Below are positions 11,045-23,800 of a DNA stretch of 64,000 nt, piece by piece. This DNA comes from Angiostrongylus vasorum (Eukaryota; Nematoda; Chromadorea; Rhabditida; Metastrongylidae). The notes below the pieces were generated by a model that searched no databases, was not told the origin of the DNA, and worked only from the letters and a program-made list of their open reading frames with translations. Within the stretch, counting starts at the first letter, position 1. Every line of letters begins with the position of its first letter. A program made the position numbers and the translations under genes. The DNA lies in the NCBI GenBank assembly GCA_018806985.1, contig JADANN010000365.1, forward strand, positions 1,226,001-1,290,000. The letters are read 5' to 3'.

Positions 11045-12140
11045 TGGCTGTAAATGATGTCGTTGTAGTCAATATTTACTTTTGGGACTGCTGTCGACGT
11101 TTCCATGTACTCATTTTGACAAAGTGTAGGCATAAAGCCTGCGAATGAAACAAAGAGTAGTAGAAAACCCGACCTTATTCCACAAGATCATCGAGGACGA
11201 TGTTCGAGGCGCCTCAAGACGTCTTGATAACACTTTCACGAAGCCACAGAGAACCTTTTTTCACGACATGTGATGCAAAGCTAAGTGATATGCCAATCTT
11301 ACAAAGAACGGAAAAGCTATTAACGAGAGAAAAAAGTCTCCACCCTGAGAACTACAAGCAAGTGATAGGACCAGAAGGATTTCAAAAGCGGTCGCAGGAC
11401 AGCAATTAAATCAAACCCATCAATGAGTAGTTACTTGCAAGTATATAGCACATTAAACATAAGTGTGAATATCCATCAAGCATGTCGATATTCTAAATAT
11501 ACTACACGCGGCTACCGAAATGTGTACTGTCGAAGTTGGTTGTAACAACAGACGTCCGACCCAGCTATTATCAATATTTATGAACAAGCTTGGTATTGTC
11601 TTAAAACCAACTTTCGCGAAACCTCGGTAACAATAATCAATAATTTTTCCATGTAACTGAGCTCACGTTGGTACAAAGGGTTTTTATTTGGATAACGCTT
11701 CGGCGACTTCGCTTTCCTCAGAGTCGCACTGATCTTAGTCGATGGTCTAGAGAGTGGTACTGATGAATAACATTTCAACAAAAAAACACAGCAGTGATAT
11801 ATAGAAGCACTAGTGGAAGTTTTAATGACCACATGATGGTGAAGTATCAAAGAGGACGAACACGGTGCACAATTAAGCATCTAGTTAGAGTCATGGATGT
11901 GGTTAAAAGTCGCGTAATGTGCCTAAATCTCATTTAAACTAAGATGATGAAAAGTGTCATGGTAACCTGGTTTCGCAGACATGAATTTGGAAATCACGAC
12001 GGTAGCCAAAAGACAATAATCCGCCAATTTGCGAATACTAACGAGCTGAATGAGGTATGAATAAATACACCACCTTATAGTAACTTACTCACGGATCTCT
12101 CTCCTCATAAAGGGATTTCATGCCGGTTAATGGCGAGCCA
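11045..12140. other. No gene seen; small foldback scrap
   Basis: No exon recognised. Around 11683-11780 a stretch (CGGCGACTTCGCTTTCCTCAG) resembles one arm of the foldback family but has no partner arm nearby. Confidence 0.4.
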
Positions 12141-13810
12141 ACGTGGCGCGCCTCCAGGTGGCAGTTAGGAGGTTAATCACGGACCAAAAGCGACCTTTGC
12201 TTCCTCAGCCGCAGGTGTTTCCAGGGGATGGGCTCCTTGTTTCCGCGGCGCCGATCTGGCACATACCTTCTGTATTTGCAAGGACTTATCTAGGTCTCGA
12301 CAGGATAAGATCTGTACATCAAAACCTTCCACCAGTCCTCATCAACACACTGGCTCGCTCGGCTCTTCATACGTTACCCGTCCGAATGCCAGGTTCCTAC
12401 TCAATAGAAAACCAGTAGGACTGTGTTGTTGTTCAAAAAGGATGGCCTCCACGATATCGGCAACTGTTGCCCAATCTGGCTGCTCTCTGTTGTCTACAAA
12501 TTTTTCACTTGTGTCTTTCTAAACGAGATTGAGAGAACACTGGACGAAGGGCAGTCATCTGAGCAAGCAGGGTTTCGAAAAGGATTCCGTACGACGGACC
12601 ACATCCACACGACAACAAGACTCATTGAAGTATCGCGAGAGTCAAAAGACCGCTCTGTCTCAATTTAATCGATTTAAAGAAGGCTTTTGACTCAGTTGAA
12701 ATAGATGCAGTCATGGCAGCCCTGAACAGACAGGGAGTCTCTACTCAGTATACGAAGTCTTCGTTAGCTGTACCAAAATTTCACGACCAAGATACCGCGA
12801 TTCTACAACGATATTAACATCGACGTGAAAAGGAGGGTTGGGCGAGGCGATACCATCTTGTCAAAACAATTTCCCGCCACCCTCGAAAACGTCATGCCCA
12901 TATTGGAAAAAAAGACAACATGGAAGTGAAAAACGATGGTCGGCAGTTATACCATCTTCGCTTTGCTAACGATATTGTTCTTATAACATCAAACATTAGC
13001 CAAGTGGAACTAATGGTGGCGAACTTTGATAACAGCTGTGGAAAGATAGGTCTACGACTAAGCCTCACAAAAACAATGTTAATAAACGGGTTGGTTGTGT
13101 ATGCCCTAGTCACGCTCAACGGTACGAATACTTCCGCATGTTCCAGCTACGTCAATCTAGGGTCGCGAAATCAATAGGATGAACAGAGAAGCTCCAGAAT
13201 TCAGGAGGAAGCAAGAGGCTTGGGGAGGTTTCAAAAGCACAGAGGATGTAGCGAAGATAGCAAAAAACACCTGACTCAATGTCCACCTTTTCGACTCCAC
13301 GTGTCTTCCTGCGTTAACGTATACATCAGAAACCTCACCGCTACATAACGGGAGGACGGAAGACCACTGAACACTATTGAACGCGCAGTCGAAAGAATTA
13401 GGCTAAAAGTACCCCGTGTCACGCAAGTGAAGGAAGGGATCCACAGCTCCAACTTACGCCAACGATAAAAAATCAAAGCCGCCGTTCTATACGCTAAAAT
13501 GTCGAAGATAAAGTATGCCGGACACATAACGCGTACAAACGACAACCAGTGGACAAGTGCCGTTACTGACTGGATTCACCAAGATGTCAAACGTACTGCA
13601 GGAAGAGCACCGATCCGATAGTGAGAGCTCTTCAAAAAACACTGGAAGATACATATGGTGCTTAACGAGTCCCTAGAGTGATCAGGATCCACTGGGCCAC
13701 TCTTGCACGTGACAGAGAAGTGTGGAAGATTTACTGGTGCACGCTCTACTCACCTCACTCGACGATCAAAATGACGATAGGTGATGCAGGTGATAGTAGT
13801 TCGAGGCAAG
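12141..13810 (+). mobile_element. RTE-type LINE, internally deleted and frameshifted
   Basis: 5' sequence at 12141-12280 runs directly into the reverse transcriptase (VLINTLARS, GFRKGFRTTDHIHTTTRLIEVSRESK, KKAFDSVE), so the endonuclease domain has been deleted. The palm motif reads RFANDIVLIT near 12959-12985 instead of FADD. The C-terminal tail ends at about 13800. Several stops and frameshifts break it, so it is non-functional. Confidence 0.9.
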
Positions 13811-14313
13811 ATTGTTACTGAACTCCATTGTGGCCAACGTTTCGTTGTCATCACTTACTTGAAGTAGTAAGCAAGAAATTGACTCAAGGGTCCACACCGG
13901 TTACTCCTTATGATGTCTATGCATTCGCCATCTATTTGAGCTTAACAGCTTGAAGTGGAGCATCGTGTGAATGAATTCAGCTAACAAAGCAATGCCACGC
14001 GCTACAGGAGTCCTTCAGCGATTCCCACTCAGTAATTCTGACAGTAATTCCCACGACCGACTTCTGTCATTCTATTACTTTCTATCTATTCTATTCTATT
14101 CTACTATTATTATTTGTTCAACAAGAATATCGAGAACTGTTGTCTGACAATCCAAATTGTAAGGACTTCCGAAACCTTAACAACAAAGAGCGTTAAAACG
14201 AGGTCGTTAAAAACGTTGCTTGTCAAAAAGTTGGAATGCTATAGGTTTTCTTTTTTGAACAAGGATCATTTTTAACAAGATTAACGTAAGATGCAAATGA
14301 AATTAAAACCATC
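13811..14313. other. No gene; one-armed foldback fragment at 14035-14150
   Basis: Carries the AATTCCCACGACCGACTT motif and the TTGTTCAACAAGAATATCGAG end that border the foldback at 15.49-15.81 kb, with a simple TTCTA run between them. No coding exon is seen. Confidence 0.5.
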
Positions 14314-14612
14314 TTACTGCATCTGAAGACTGAGAGAGTTCAGCTGGCTAATGGCCAAAGGCAAATTGGGCTTCTTCAGTAGCTTCTTGTTCATTCCGTC
14401 CAATATACATCGCATCTCATTCCAGGAGTTGATGCAGGCTGCCATCTCCTACAGACAAAGCAGCACTATCAAAACAAAGTCAAAGGCGTAGAACTGGGAA
14501 ACATGAACGATTTCCAACAGCTTTACGCTCGTTTAAGTGTGGTTACGTCCAACGCAGCCAAAATGACGACAAAGGGGAAAATGCCACCAGAACGGCTTCA
14601 GTCGTCCCCCCT
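14314..14612 (-). CDS. Small terminal exon, strand ambiguous
   Basis: On the minus strand an acceptor (CTGTAG) at 14449 opens 14314-14448, 44 residues in phase 0 ending in TAA. The peptide starts EMAACINSWNEMRCILDG and contains LLKKPNLPLAISQLNSL. On the plus strand an acceptor (CTACAG) ending at 14454 opens 14455-14612, about 53 residues: YQNKVKGVELGNMNDFQQLY, then ARLSVVTSNAAKM, PPERLQSSPL and TGA. Both read like protein, but I recognise neither. Neighbouring exons of either gene were not identified. One is probably a shadow. I slightly favour minus, for its heptad-like hydrophobic spacing. Confidence 0.3.
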
Positions 14613-14891
14613 GTGATGCTTACATGCTACTTCATTTCGTTAATTTAGCCTTATCCATCTGAATCAGTCCTTCTTAGATAGTTGTAGTCACAAGTTTATT
14701 CATTTTCGCTTTAATGGCTTAGAGTTCAGGAAGTGTTGTTGGAGTCTTTTGCCTCTCTGCTGTTACTTCATTAGAACCTTGCGGATTATCAACTCTTAAA
14801 GTCTTTACTCTCTTGTTTTGTTTTCTGTACTTTCCGATTCTAGGCCACAACCTTGGAAGTGGATTGTCGCTTACTGATCTCTCCATTTTAT

Positions 14892-17800
14892 ATGGGTTGT
14901 GCTCCGGGGTTCAATAACATCTACTGTGGTCAACTTCAACATGTATCAGCAGTACGCATTTGTGATCACACTTACTTCAATAGAGGGAAATTGCTGCCAC
15001 TTTCAATTTAGAGTGCTTATTATCTTAAGATTGTTTGGAATAGTTCACGCTGATTCATCCGGGAATCAGGCTTCTGGATCCGGGCAGTTTTCGGACCAAT
15101 CATCTGCTTCATCTCGAAAACAAGTGAGAAGAGAAATAGGTTCTGTGATACAGGAAGTTTAGCACGGAATGTTTTCAGCAGTTCTGAAAATTACGTTGTT
15201 TAGTAGTTGACGATGTGATCGATCCTCAGGAGTTTAGTGTGAATGTCAAGCATGTGAAGCCACTGTTGCCTTCTGGAAAGCATACCCATACGCCGCTAAT
15301 CCAGGTTTGCGATTCCTTCACGCCTTGTGGGTTTTTCTTTCGTGGTAGGACTTTTCCAGTTTGATCAGCAAATGGTCTTGCCCAGCTCACATTGCAGGTA
15401 TTCACGACTTCCCATCTTCACAGTGATCGTTCCACCAATGGTAACGAATGGTAGAAAACTTAGGCATTCTTTCGGCTTTACTCACAAACTGTGGAATTAA
15501 TCCCAACGACCGACTTTCTGTTAACCTCAGCATCGATCAAATAGTTCTCGATATTCTTGTTGAGCAAACAGGTGTTATTTTATTCTTTATTCCGTTAAAG
15601 CTGACGTTTCGGCAGTATCGCCTTCAGAGCCTGGAAGGGGTATCTGGCCCGTCTTGTAGAAATTCCCACGACCGACTTTCTATTAATAGCCTTCCAGGCT
15701 CTGAAGAAGGCGATATGGCCGAGACGTCAGCTTTGGCGGAGTAAAGAATGAAGTAACACCTCGTGTTTGCTCAACAAGAATATCGAGAATTGTGTGGAAT
15801 TAATATTGTTGCTGAAGATAGAGTAGCATTTGCAAAGATTTCCTTAATGGCTTGTTTTCACCATTAGAGCCTCAATCATTACACCTGCTCTTCAGGCTTC
15901 AGTTCCCAAAGAGACGGCTATAGCCACTCATGCTGCCTTATCTGGTCTATCTCCTGAGAAAGAAAGGGGACTTCGTGAACTGTATGATCGTCTTGATATA
16001 GATAATGATGGCACTGTCGACATCAGGGACCTCACAGCAGCTCTTAAACATCAGATGCCTCATATCCCAGCACGACTTGCTCCGAAACTTATGGCTCGTC
16101 TCAGTTCTGGAAGTGAGGAGAAGGTGGACTTTCGTGATTTTGTTAAATATGTTCTGGAACACGAGAAAAGATTGGAAGTTATTTTTCAGGATCTGGACAA
16201 AAACAATGATGGTAAGTCATTGCCAGAGCTGAAGGGACCTTCAATCTTAAAATTACTGTTTTTGTAATTTGAGATACCATGCCGTTATTTGAAATCATTT
16301 CAACTGCTTTTATATATTGTTATATTTATAGTTGTTTCTAAATGCATAGTATTTTGTTAAGACCATTAAGACTGGCGTAGTATTGCTTCCACACTTTAAA
16401 AAAATTTTTTTATTAGTTACACTTCTACAGGACTCATTGATGTTCGGGAGATAAAGAGCTTCTGTAATGATCTTGGAGTAGCACTTGACGATAGGAAAGC
16501 ACAGGGCATCGTGGAAAGGTATGGTCTTGGATTTTGTTTGTTCTTTTTTATTAGTCATCTTCTTTATTCTTTTTTTTTAAAGCAACAGTGTTAGCCTATG
16601 GTTCGAATATCGCTAAGGACGTAATGGTTACATTTCGTTGGGTCAAAAACAGCGGCCTGTTTTGAGTGGCAACTTCAGCACATTCGCAACCGTCTGCGTT
16701 GATTCCCATGTATGTGGCTAAAGAACTAGGCAGACTGGGCAATATGTGTTGAAATCACAATGTCTAAACTTTTATTTACGGTTATTTTTTTTCATGGAAG
16801 GGTACTATGTGGAATACAACCATAAGGATGCTAAAATGAGATGAACCAAAACTCAGAACCTCAAGTTTGGCTTTGAACAAGCGATTACCGTTACCAGCGG
16901 TTCACGTAATATCCGCTCACTCCAACGGGGCCCTAGCTTTGCTTTCTCTTAGGCATTTTTTTGACTCTGAAGAAAAGGAATTCAATAAATGAAAGTGAAA
17001 GCATTGTGATTTTGACTGCAACTTAAGCTTAGCTGGGTTCGATGCTCATTAGTGCTCCATTGACCACTCCCGTTGGTGAGTGATTGCTGATAGCATCAAT
17101 AGGGTCTTACTACGCAGGTTTTGCAACACGGAATTTTCTAGCCGTACTTTTCTTGTTAAATCTGTGGCTTATCTATTACTGATTTTGTGACAGGAATGGT
17201 CCGAGGAAAGCTGTATGGTACAATTTATAATTCGTAAAGAAAGTCTTTTTTGGATGGATTTGTTTACTTTGTTGGCAAGATTGTTGTTCGCAAGAAGATT
17301 ACTATGACTTCTCCACTGGCGAGGGCACTACAGAAGAGGGCTTTACTACCTGAAGGCGATGAATTCAACGAATCAGTAATGGTAATTGCTTAACGAGAGG
17401 TCGTTTAAATATGTTGGATGAAGCAAAGTTTCATTGCTCAATTTTGATGCATCCCATTGATTTCACTATAGTAGTTCTTTGCTGTGGTCATTTTGTGAAG
17501 ATCCGAGAAATCGGAGTGAGTTTATCTAGGTGCGAATCACCAAGCAGTTAACGTACACTTTTTTTTCAAATACAAATTCGACTTTGGAAAATGCCTAGGA
17601 CCTTTATGTGGGTCTATCTGCTATGCTGGAATTCACTGTCTGTTGTAGAAGATCCACTTCCTATCTAACATTACTATACAATCGGGAGACTGGTCACCTT
17701 TGTTGAGCAAGCGGAGAGTATAACGAACATCTTAGAAGTGCAGAATTTATCAATCCTCACTTTACAAATATCGAGCACTTGTTGATTGGTCAAGGTTTGT

Positions 17801-20800
17801 TCCTTCTGCACCTCACGAGTGGATTTTTTTAAAAAAAAGGTAATTCTCGAATATCGTCAGACCAGATAGTCATGGTTTACTAATGGAAGCATATCTCTGG
17901 CACATCAAATTTTGAACCATGTACACAACATGCATCCGTAAGCGTTTCCGTTTGTAGTTTAGGCTCACGTTGGAAAACTGATCGAGTTTTTTTTAGCATT
18001 TTTCTGCTGCGAGGGTAAATTGTTGTAAATCAACTCAAGAGAGTAGTTTTCAATAGACCTTTTTGTGCTCTCCAGATCAATCCGGCTGACGGGTGGTTGC
18101 TGATGGAACTTGTAGATAGAAAACTAGCTGAGAGACAGGCGGAACAACCTCACCGCAGACACGTGCGGTCCGGAGTTTTGCAAATATCTCAGCATCAATG
18201 TAGTTGTATTTCACAAAATACCTAGCCTTGAAAAATTGTAATAGGCAGCGAATAGAAATCTAACGATTTAAACAATGATGTGTCTTAATGCATTGTTCTC
18301 CGAACTTATTGCCATGAAATTGTGGGAGAATTCTGTAGTTTGGAGTGTTTATCTTGAAACCGACTTTCATTAGTGTTGGGCTTTAGTGCGATTATTTAAA
18401 ATTGCGGTGTGTTGTGGAAATTTTATGGCATTTCGTAATGTTTAAATCTGAAGAAGCATAAGAGGATTTTATTTATGGGGACTCCCGGTGCAACTAGACT
18501 CCGACTACGTTTGGTTGATTTACAGACATGCGACATTTAATCTACAGTATGCTTCATGATTATTGAGGAAAATGACATTTCAATGAATTGAACTAGGTAA
18601 TTGTTCATGCGTTCGGGTGGACAATACGTGTTCGTTGTCGTATTCAAGTGTGGATCACACAGTGTAGTAATGTCAAGTGTTATAGTAATGTTAATAAGAA
18701 CAATAATAATAGTGGTGTTAGCATTAATAATAAAAAGCATTAATAATAGTGATAACAATAATTTTGTTGCCTTAAACCACGGCTGGCGTTACGTCAAAGT
18801 TCTGTTCTCTGATAATCTAAAGGTCAGGTCACTTTGTTCTACGTAGCAGTTTTCCTTTATAGAATGGATCAGTCCGGATCGTCATCGGTAGACCTTAACG
18901 AGTTTCAACAGTTCATGTTGTTATATCCTAGTTCGGACGTGAAAGATATGGTCGACTTTTGGCGTCATAATCTTGTGAGTGTCGTTTTCTCTATGTTAAT
19001 GCTGAGAAAAAAAAAGCTGGGAAAGAGGCAGAGGATGCCAAAAGGATGAAAATGCTAGAACATCTGCTAAACACTAGTTTTACATAGTTTTGTTTTGAAG
19101 GGATGATGGATGAATGGTTTCAGTTTTATTTCAGGTGATTGATTTAGGCGAGGATATTCAAGTGCCAGAAGATTTCACTGATCAGGAAATGATTTCGGGT
19201 GTGTGGTGGCGTCATTTAGTTGCTGGTGGTATTGCAGGTTGTATGTCTAGAACGTGTACGGCACCTTTTGATAGGCTCAAAGTATTTATGCAGGTTAGGA
19301 CTCAAAGTTTTATACTGGATCTTTTCAAAACTTTGTCCTGTTTTGCAAAGTATTTGCTTTGTTGTGGTAAATACTGTTGTTTTAGGTGCATTCGACACGG
19401 ACAAACAATTTAGGCGTTGTCTCTTCTTTGAGGTTGTTGCATGCTGAAGGAGGAGTTAAATCGTTTTGGAGAGGAAACGGCATCAATGTGATCAAAATTG
19501 CTCCAGAATCGGCGATCAAGTTCATGGCTTACGACCAAGTACCGTTTAGTGGGATTTTTTAAACTTTGAAGAGTAGCAATTCTAAGGAAATTCCTTTTTT
19601 TCTTGTTTTCATACACTATACGCTTAACTGCTATCGACTTTTTTTCCGTCGATCGTCTCATTTAATGCAGTAAAATTTCACTAATTAATGGCAATTTTAA
19701 CTTTAATATATGAAGTCATTGTTAAGAGGAGGTTATATATGAGTCTTAGTCACACCTAGAATCCGATTTTAGTTGTCGCTTAGTTAAATAGTGCGACAGT
19801 AACGGTCGTTTTCAACGTTGAACTAACGTATCTCAGCTCATAATAAAATTAGGTACTTAAAATAAGTGACATTAGAATCCACAGATTTTTGCCAACAAAA
19901 TACAAGCTTTCTCATTCTACCATGATGGAATTTGGATTTCATGCAACCCAGAAATCTTATTTTTAAGGCTTTTTCGTCGGGGGTCGTATTTCTAATGCTT
20001 GTGGGTCTCACTTTCAGTTCTTCAAAGTCTGTATTATGGCCAACTCTAAAGGTGAAATAACACTGAGAAACCATATTTTGCGTCAGTTATATGGACCATG
20101 GTGTTCTCTATAAATCTATCAAGTTCTTAACTTCTTGAAGAGTTTAGTTATTTAAGAATTTCAAACCACTTTTAGAAGCCGGCTTAGCAGTGTTGATAGC
20201 GTTTTAATAGATGCATGAATTATAGCATTTCTAAAAATTTTTTTTTGTCGAAGATTATTGTTTCGTTTGGTGTAAAATCGTATGTAACACTGTATACCAT
20301 ATTAGTCGAATAGTCGATTTCTTTGCATGCTGGTAGTTGGCGCTGAAAGGCAAGTGTTTCAATAGTCCTGCGCTTATAAGTTGTGTCGTTTTTTTTTTCC
20401 TTAGAAAGCTCGTTTGAAAAAGTTCTTAGACCTTTATATTATAAATTAATGACGAAAAAGATAATTCGCACACATCACCAGAAATTTTCTGGAGAACAGC
20501 CTTTTTGCCGCTGTGCGCCGATTTTAAGACTTTCGAGTGTTTTTTTTTTCAAATAGTCAACTTATCCTTTGTTCTACCTATCTGCTTCACTGGCTGCTGT
20601 CTTTTGAGTATGTGACGATAAAGCTGATGTTGAAATGCAGCGTTGATTGATAGTTACTAGGGAAATGGGGGATTATTTTCTTGATATTTGAAGGGTTAAC
20701 GTCAAATTGAGGGGAGCGTGTGGCGCAATGGTCAGAGGCGCCCTGCAACTCACACCTAAAACCGATCCCCGCGCCCATGGCCCACCAAGCCCTCCATCCC

Positions 20801-23800
20801 TCTGGGGTCGGCAAATTGGTACCAGACTTGTCTGGGAGGATAGCAGCAATGGCTCAATACATCGGTAGGCCACCGCAAGTCATTGTAAAGGCCAGATATG
20901 CATTCATTCACCTCCAACGATACTTAATCAAGTAGAATGCATGGCGCATCCTTCAGGGATTGATCAGCGCCGAGAGCTTTATCTTTATTTATCCCTTTTA
21001 ATGTCAAGTTTATATTTCGCTGTCTTCAGTTTTTGAGTATTTAGGATGCTTTGTTGATATCCAAGCAATCATATGCTATGCATCTCAGATGTGTACTTCA
21101 TCATGCCATGCAGTTAGATCCAGACCTTTCGAATAATTACAATTCGATCAAAACATTAAACAGAGTTATTGTTGTTGACGTTTCTCATTTAAGCTTCCCA
21201 ACTTTTAGTGTAAGAGAATGATCCAGCAATATAAGAATGATGGTGAACTGACGATTATCGAGAGGCTTTGCGCTGGCTCTGTTGGTAATTACTTTTAATC
21301 TTTATTCATTCTTCATTCTGTTACATGGCATTTTCATTGCTTCTTTTTTTCAAACAACTTATTATAGCTGGAGCTATCTCCCAAACCTCTATCTATCCCA
21401 TGGAAGTGTTGAAAACGAGGCTAGCGCTGCGTAAGACCGGTCAAATGGATAATGGTCTTATTCACTTTACACAAAAAATGTACAAAAAGGAGGGGTTAAT
21501 TTGTTTCTACAAGGTATGTGAAATCCAGATGGCAGTGTACAGGTTCAATCCTATTAAGATTTAATTGTTCGAGAATTTCTGGCTGATCTCACATCACAAG
21601 TTCAAGTTGTCGTGATCCAGTCAGTGATTAATGTTTTATGTGAAATTCTAAGTACTTCGAATATTTGCGTTTCTATCAACATGATGGACAAGATAAGATC
21701 ACTCTGATTTGATATGCATCAGCATTTGTAGAATAACATCATTCATACAAGGCATTTTCGACTTTATTTATGTTGTTTAACTGTTTCCCCTTAAAGCTTT
21801 GGTGCTCATATTTGGCAAGTGAAAGCCACTTGTAGCAAGAATCCATAAGCTTATTATATGAGGCGACTTAGTCATAATTTCTTTTCAAATTCAGTTTAAT
21901 CTTTTACTACTCTTCATGTGTAGTGCGTGTGACGCGGTGGTTGGAAGCGCCCTGCGACACACACATGGGATTGATCCCCGCACCCGTGGCTCACCAAGGC
22001 TCCCAACCCTCCCGGGTCGACAAATCGGTGCCAGATATGTCTGGGAGGATAGCAACACTGGCTCAATACATCGGTAAGCCATCGCGTGTCATTGTAAAGG
22101 CCGGGTATGCATTCAGTCATCTCAACGATGCTTAATGAAGTCGAATGCTAGACGCACCATCAAAGATTGATCGACGCCGAGAGCTTTTTAGCTTTACTAC
22201 CTTTCGCGAAACTTTTGTGTAGACAGTATAGCGGCATTGTATTTGTCTTGTTCGAAATAGTTTATTTCCTTCCTTGCTGTTTTTTTCCCAACTTTTAGTT
22301 TTGTGGTGAATTTTTGTATTGACTGTGTAACTTCGTCATGCTCTCGGCGTGGAAAATCTTGTGCATGGGTTGAAATAGAAGAGTATAGGGAACGTTTCCC
22401 CTCGAAATCTTCCCTATGTTTCGTTCTAACACGTCTTATATTAACCATATATTTGTCTTTGTTACTTCCGTCATGTAACCGTGGAATGCTTTTTCTTGTA
22501 CTCTCGCCAAACATCATTGAGTATTGTTATCGTGTAGATGTGGTCAGTTGTATTGAATCCAGTTCGAAACCCTGCTTGCTCACCTGGCTGTCCTTCGCCC
22601 ATTGTTGTGTGAATCCTGTTTAGGATGACACGAGTGAAGAGTTTATTGATGACAGAGAGCAGCCCAATTGGACGATAGTTGCCGATATCATGAGGGTCGT
22701 TCTTTTTGAACAATAACACAATCTTGGTCGTTTTCTGTTGAACAGAAACTTTACACTCTTGCAAGTAATATGCGAAGATCCGAGCCAGTGTGTTGATGAG
22801 GAGTAGCGGAAAGTTCTGTAGATGTTTACATCTTATCTTCTCCGAACTGTTGCTCGAAATCGTCTTGGCCTTTTAATTGGCGACGTTTCGGTTATCTTTA
22901 GGAAAGCTTTTCCCAGTCCCTGCAGGTTTGACCATAACCGCTGCTCTTCTCTCCTTACGATATTCTTTCGTCGCCTGTCTACATTGTTACAAGTTTGGAG
23001 TAAATTAGGCGGTTACCTGTGGCTGGTGCGATACCACACTGGCGTACCATATCGAACGTTTTTTGATACAGACATCCCTTGATGACCTTCGAACTGTCAG
23101 CTATCTTTGAGGTAACGTGACGGTGTTGAATAAGCCGGTCGTATTCCTCGTTGATATGACCAATAACAGAATCTTCCCAAGAGTGGACTAATAATCTGAA
23201 TAAATCCTGGTCTAAGATGGTTTTGAGACTGTTTTTTTTGAGTTTAGCGGCTTTTTCTTTCCTCCATAAGAAATGGAATCTTCCTGGAAGAGGCGATGGT
23301 CTGATGCCGTGTAGAATTTTCGGACAACAATGACGTAAGTTAGGTAAAACCTTCAATTTACAATGATGTAGTCTATTTCGTCATGGTACTCTTCTTTGGG
23401 AGGTCCCTACGTACAGCGTTGAGAGCCGGGCTTCTGGAAGTATGAGTTACCATGAATGGTTTGGTCGTCATGATAAACTCAGACAGCCGCTCGTCCTTCT
23501 CATTCGATTCTAATCCGTGGGTCCCAATGTGTTGTTCTTCAGACGTTCTTCTAGGTCCAGTAAGCGTTTAAATTCTCCAGTGGTGACTTTGGAGAATGTG
23601 TGGTTTTCTCTGTTGAACTACTCCGAGTCCATGCAGAACGGTTCGATTTCGTCTTCGTCATAGCTTGATGTTGGTGCGTAAACAAGGAGATCGTCAAAGC
23701 CGGTTTTGATCACATCTCTTCAGTCTTAAGCGCCCATTTCGGATTGTTCGTTGCTCAAAGGAATCGATGTTCTGTTCGACGAGGGCGCCATTGCCGCTAA

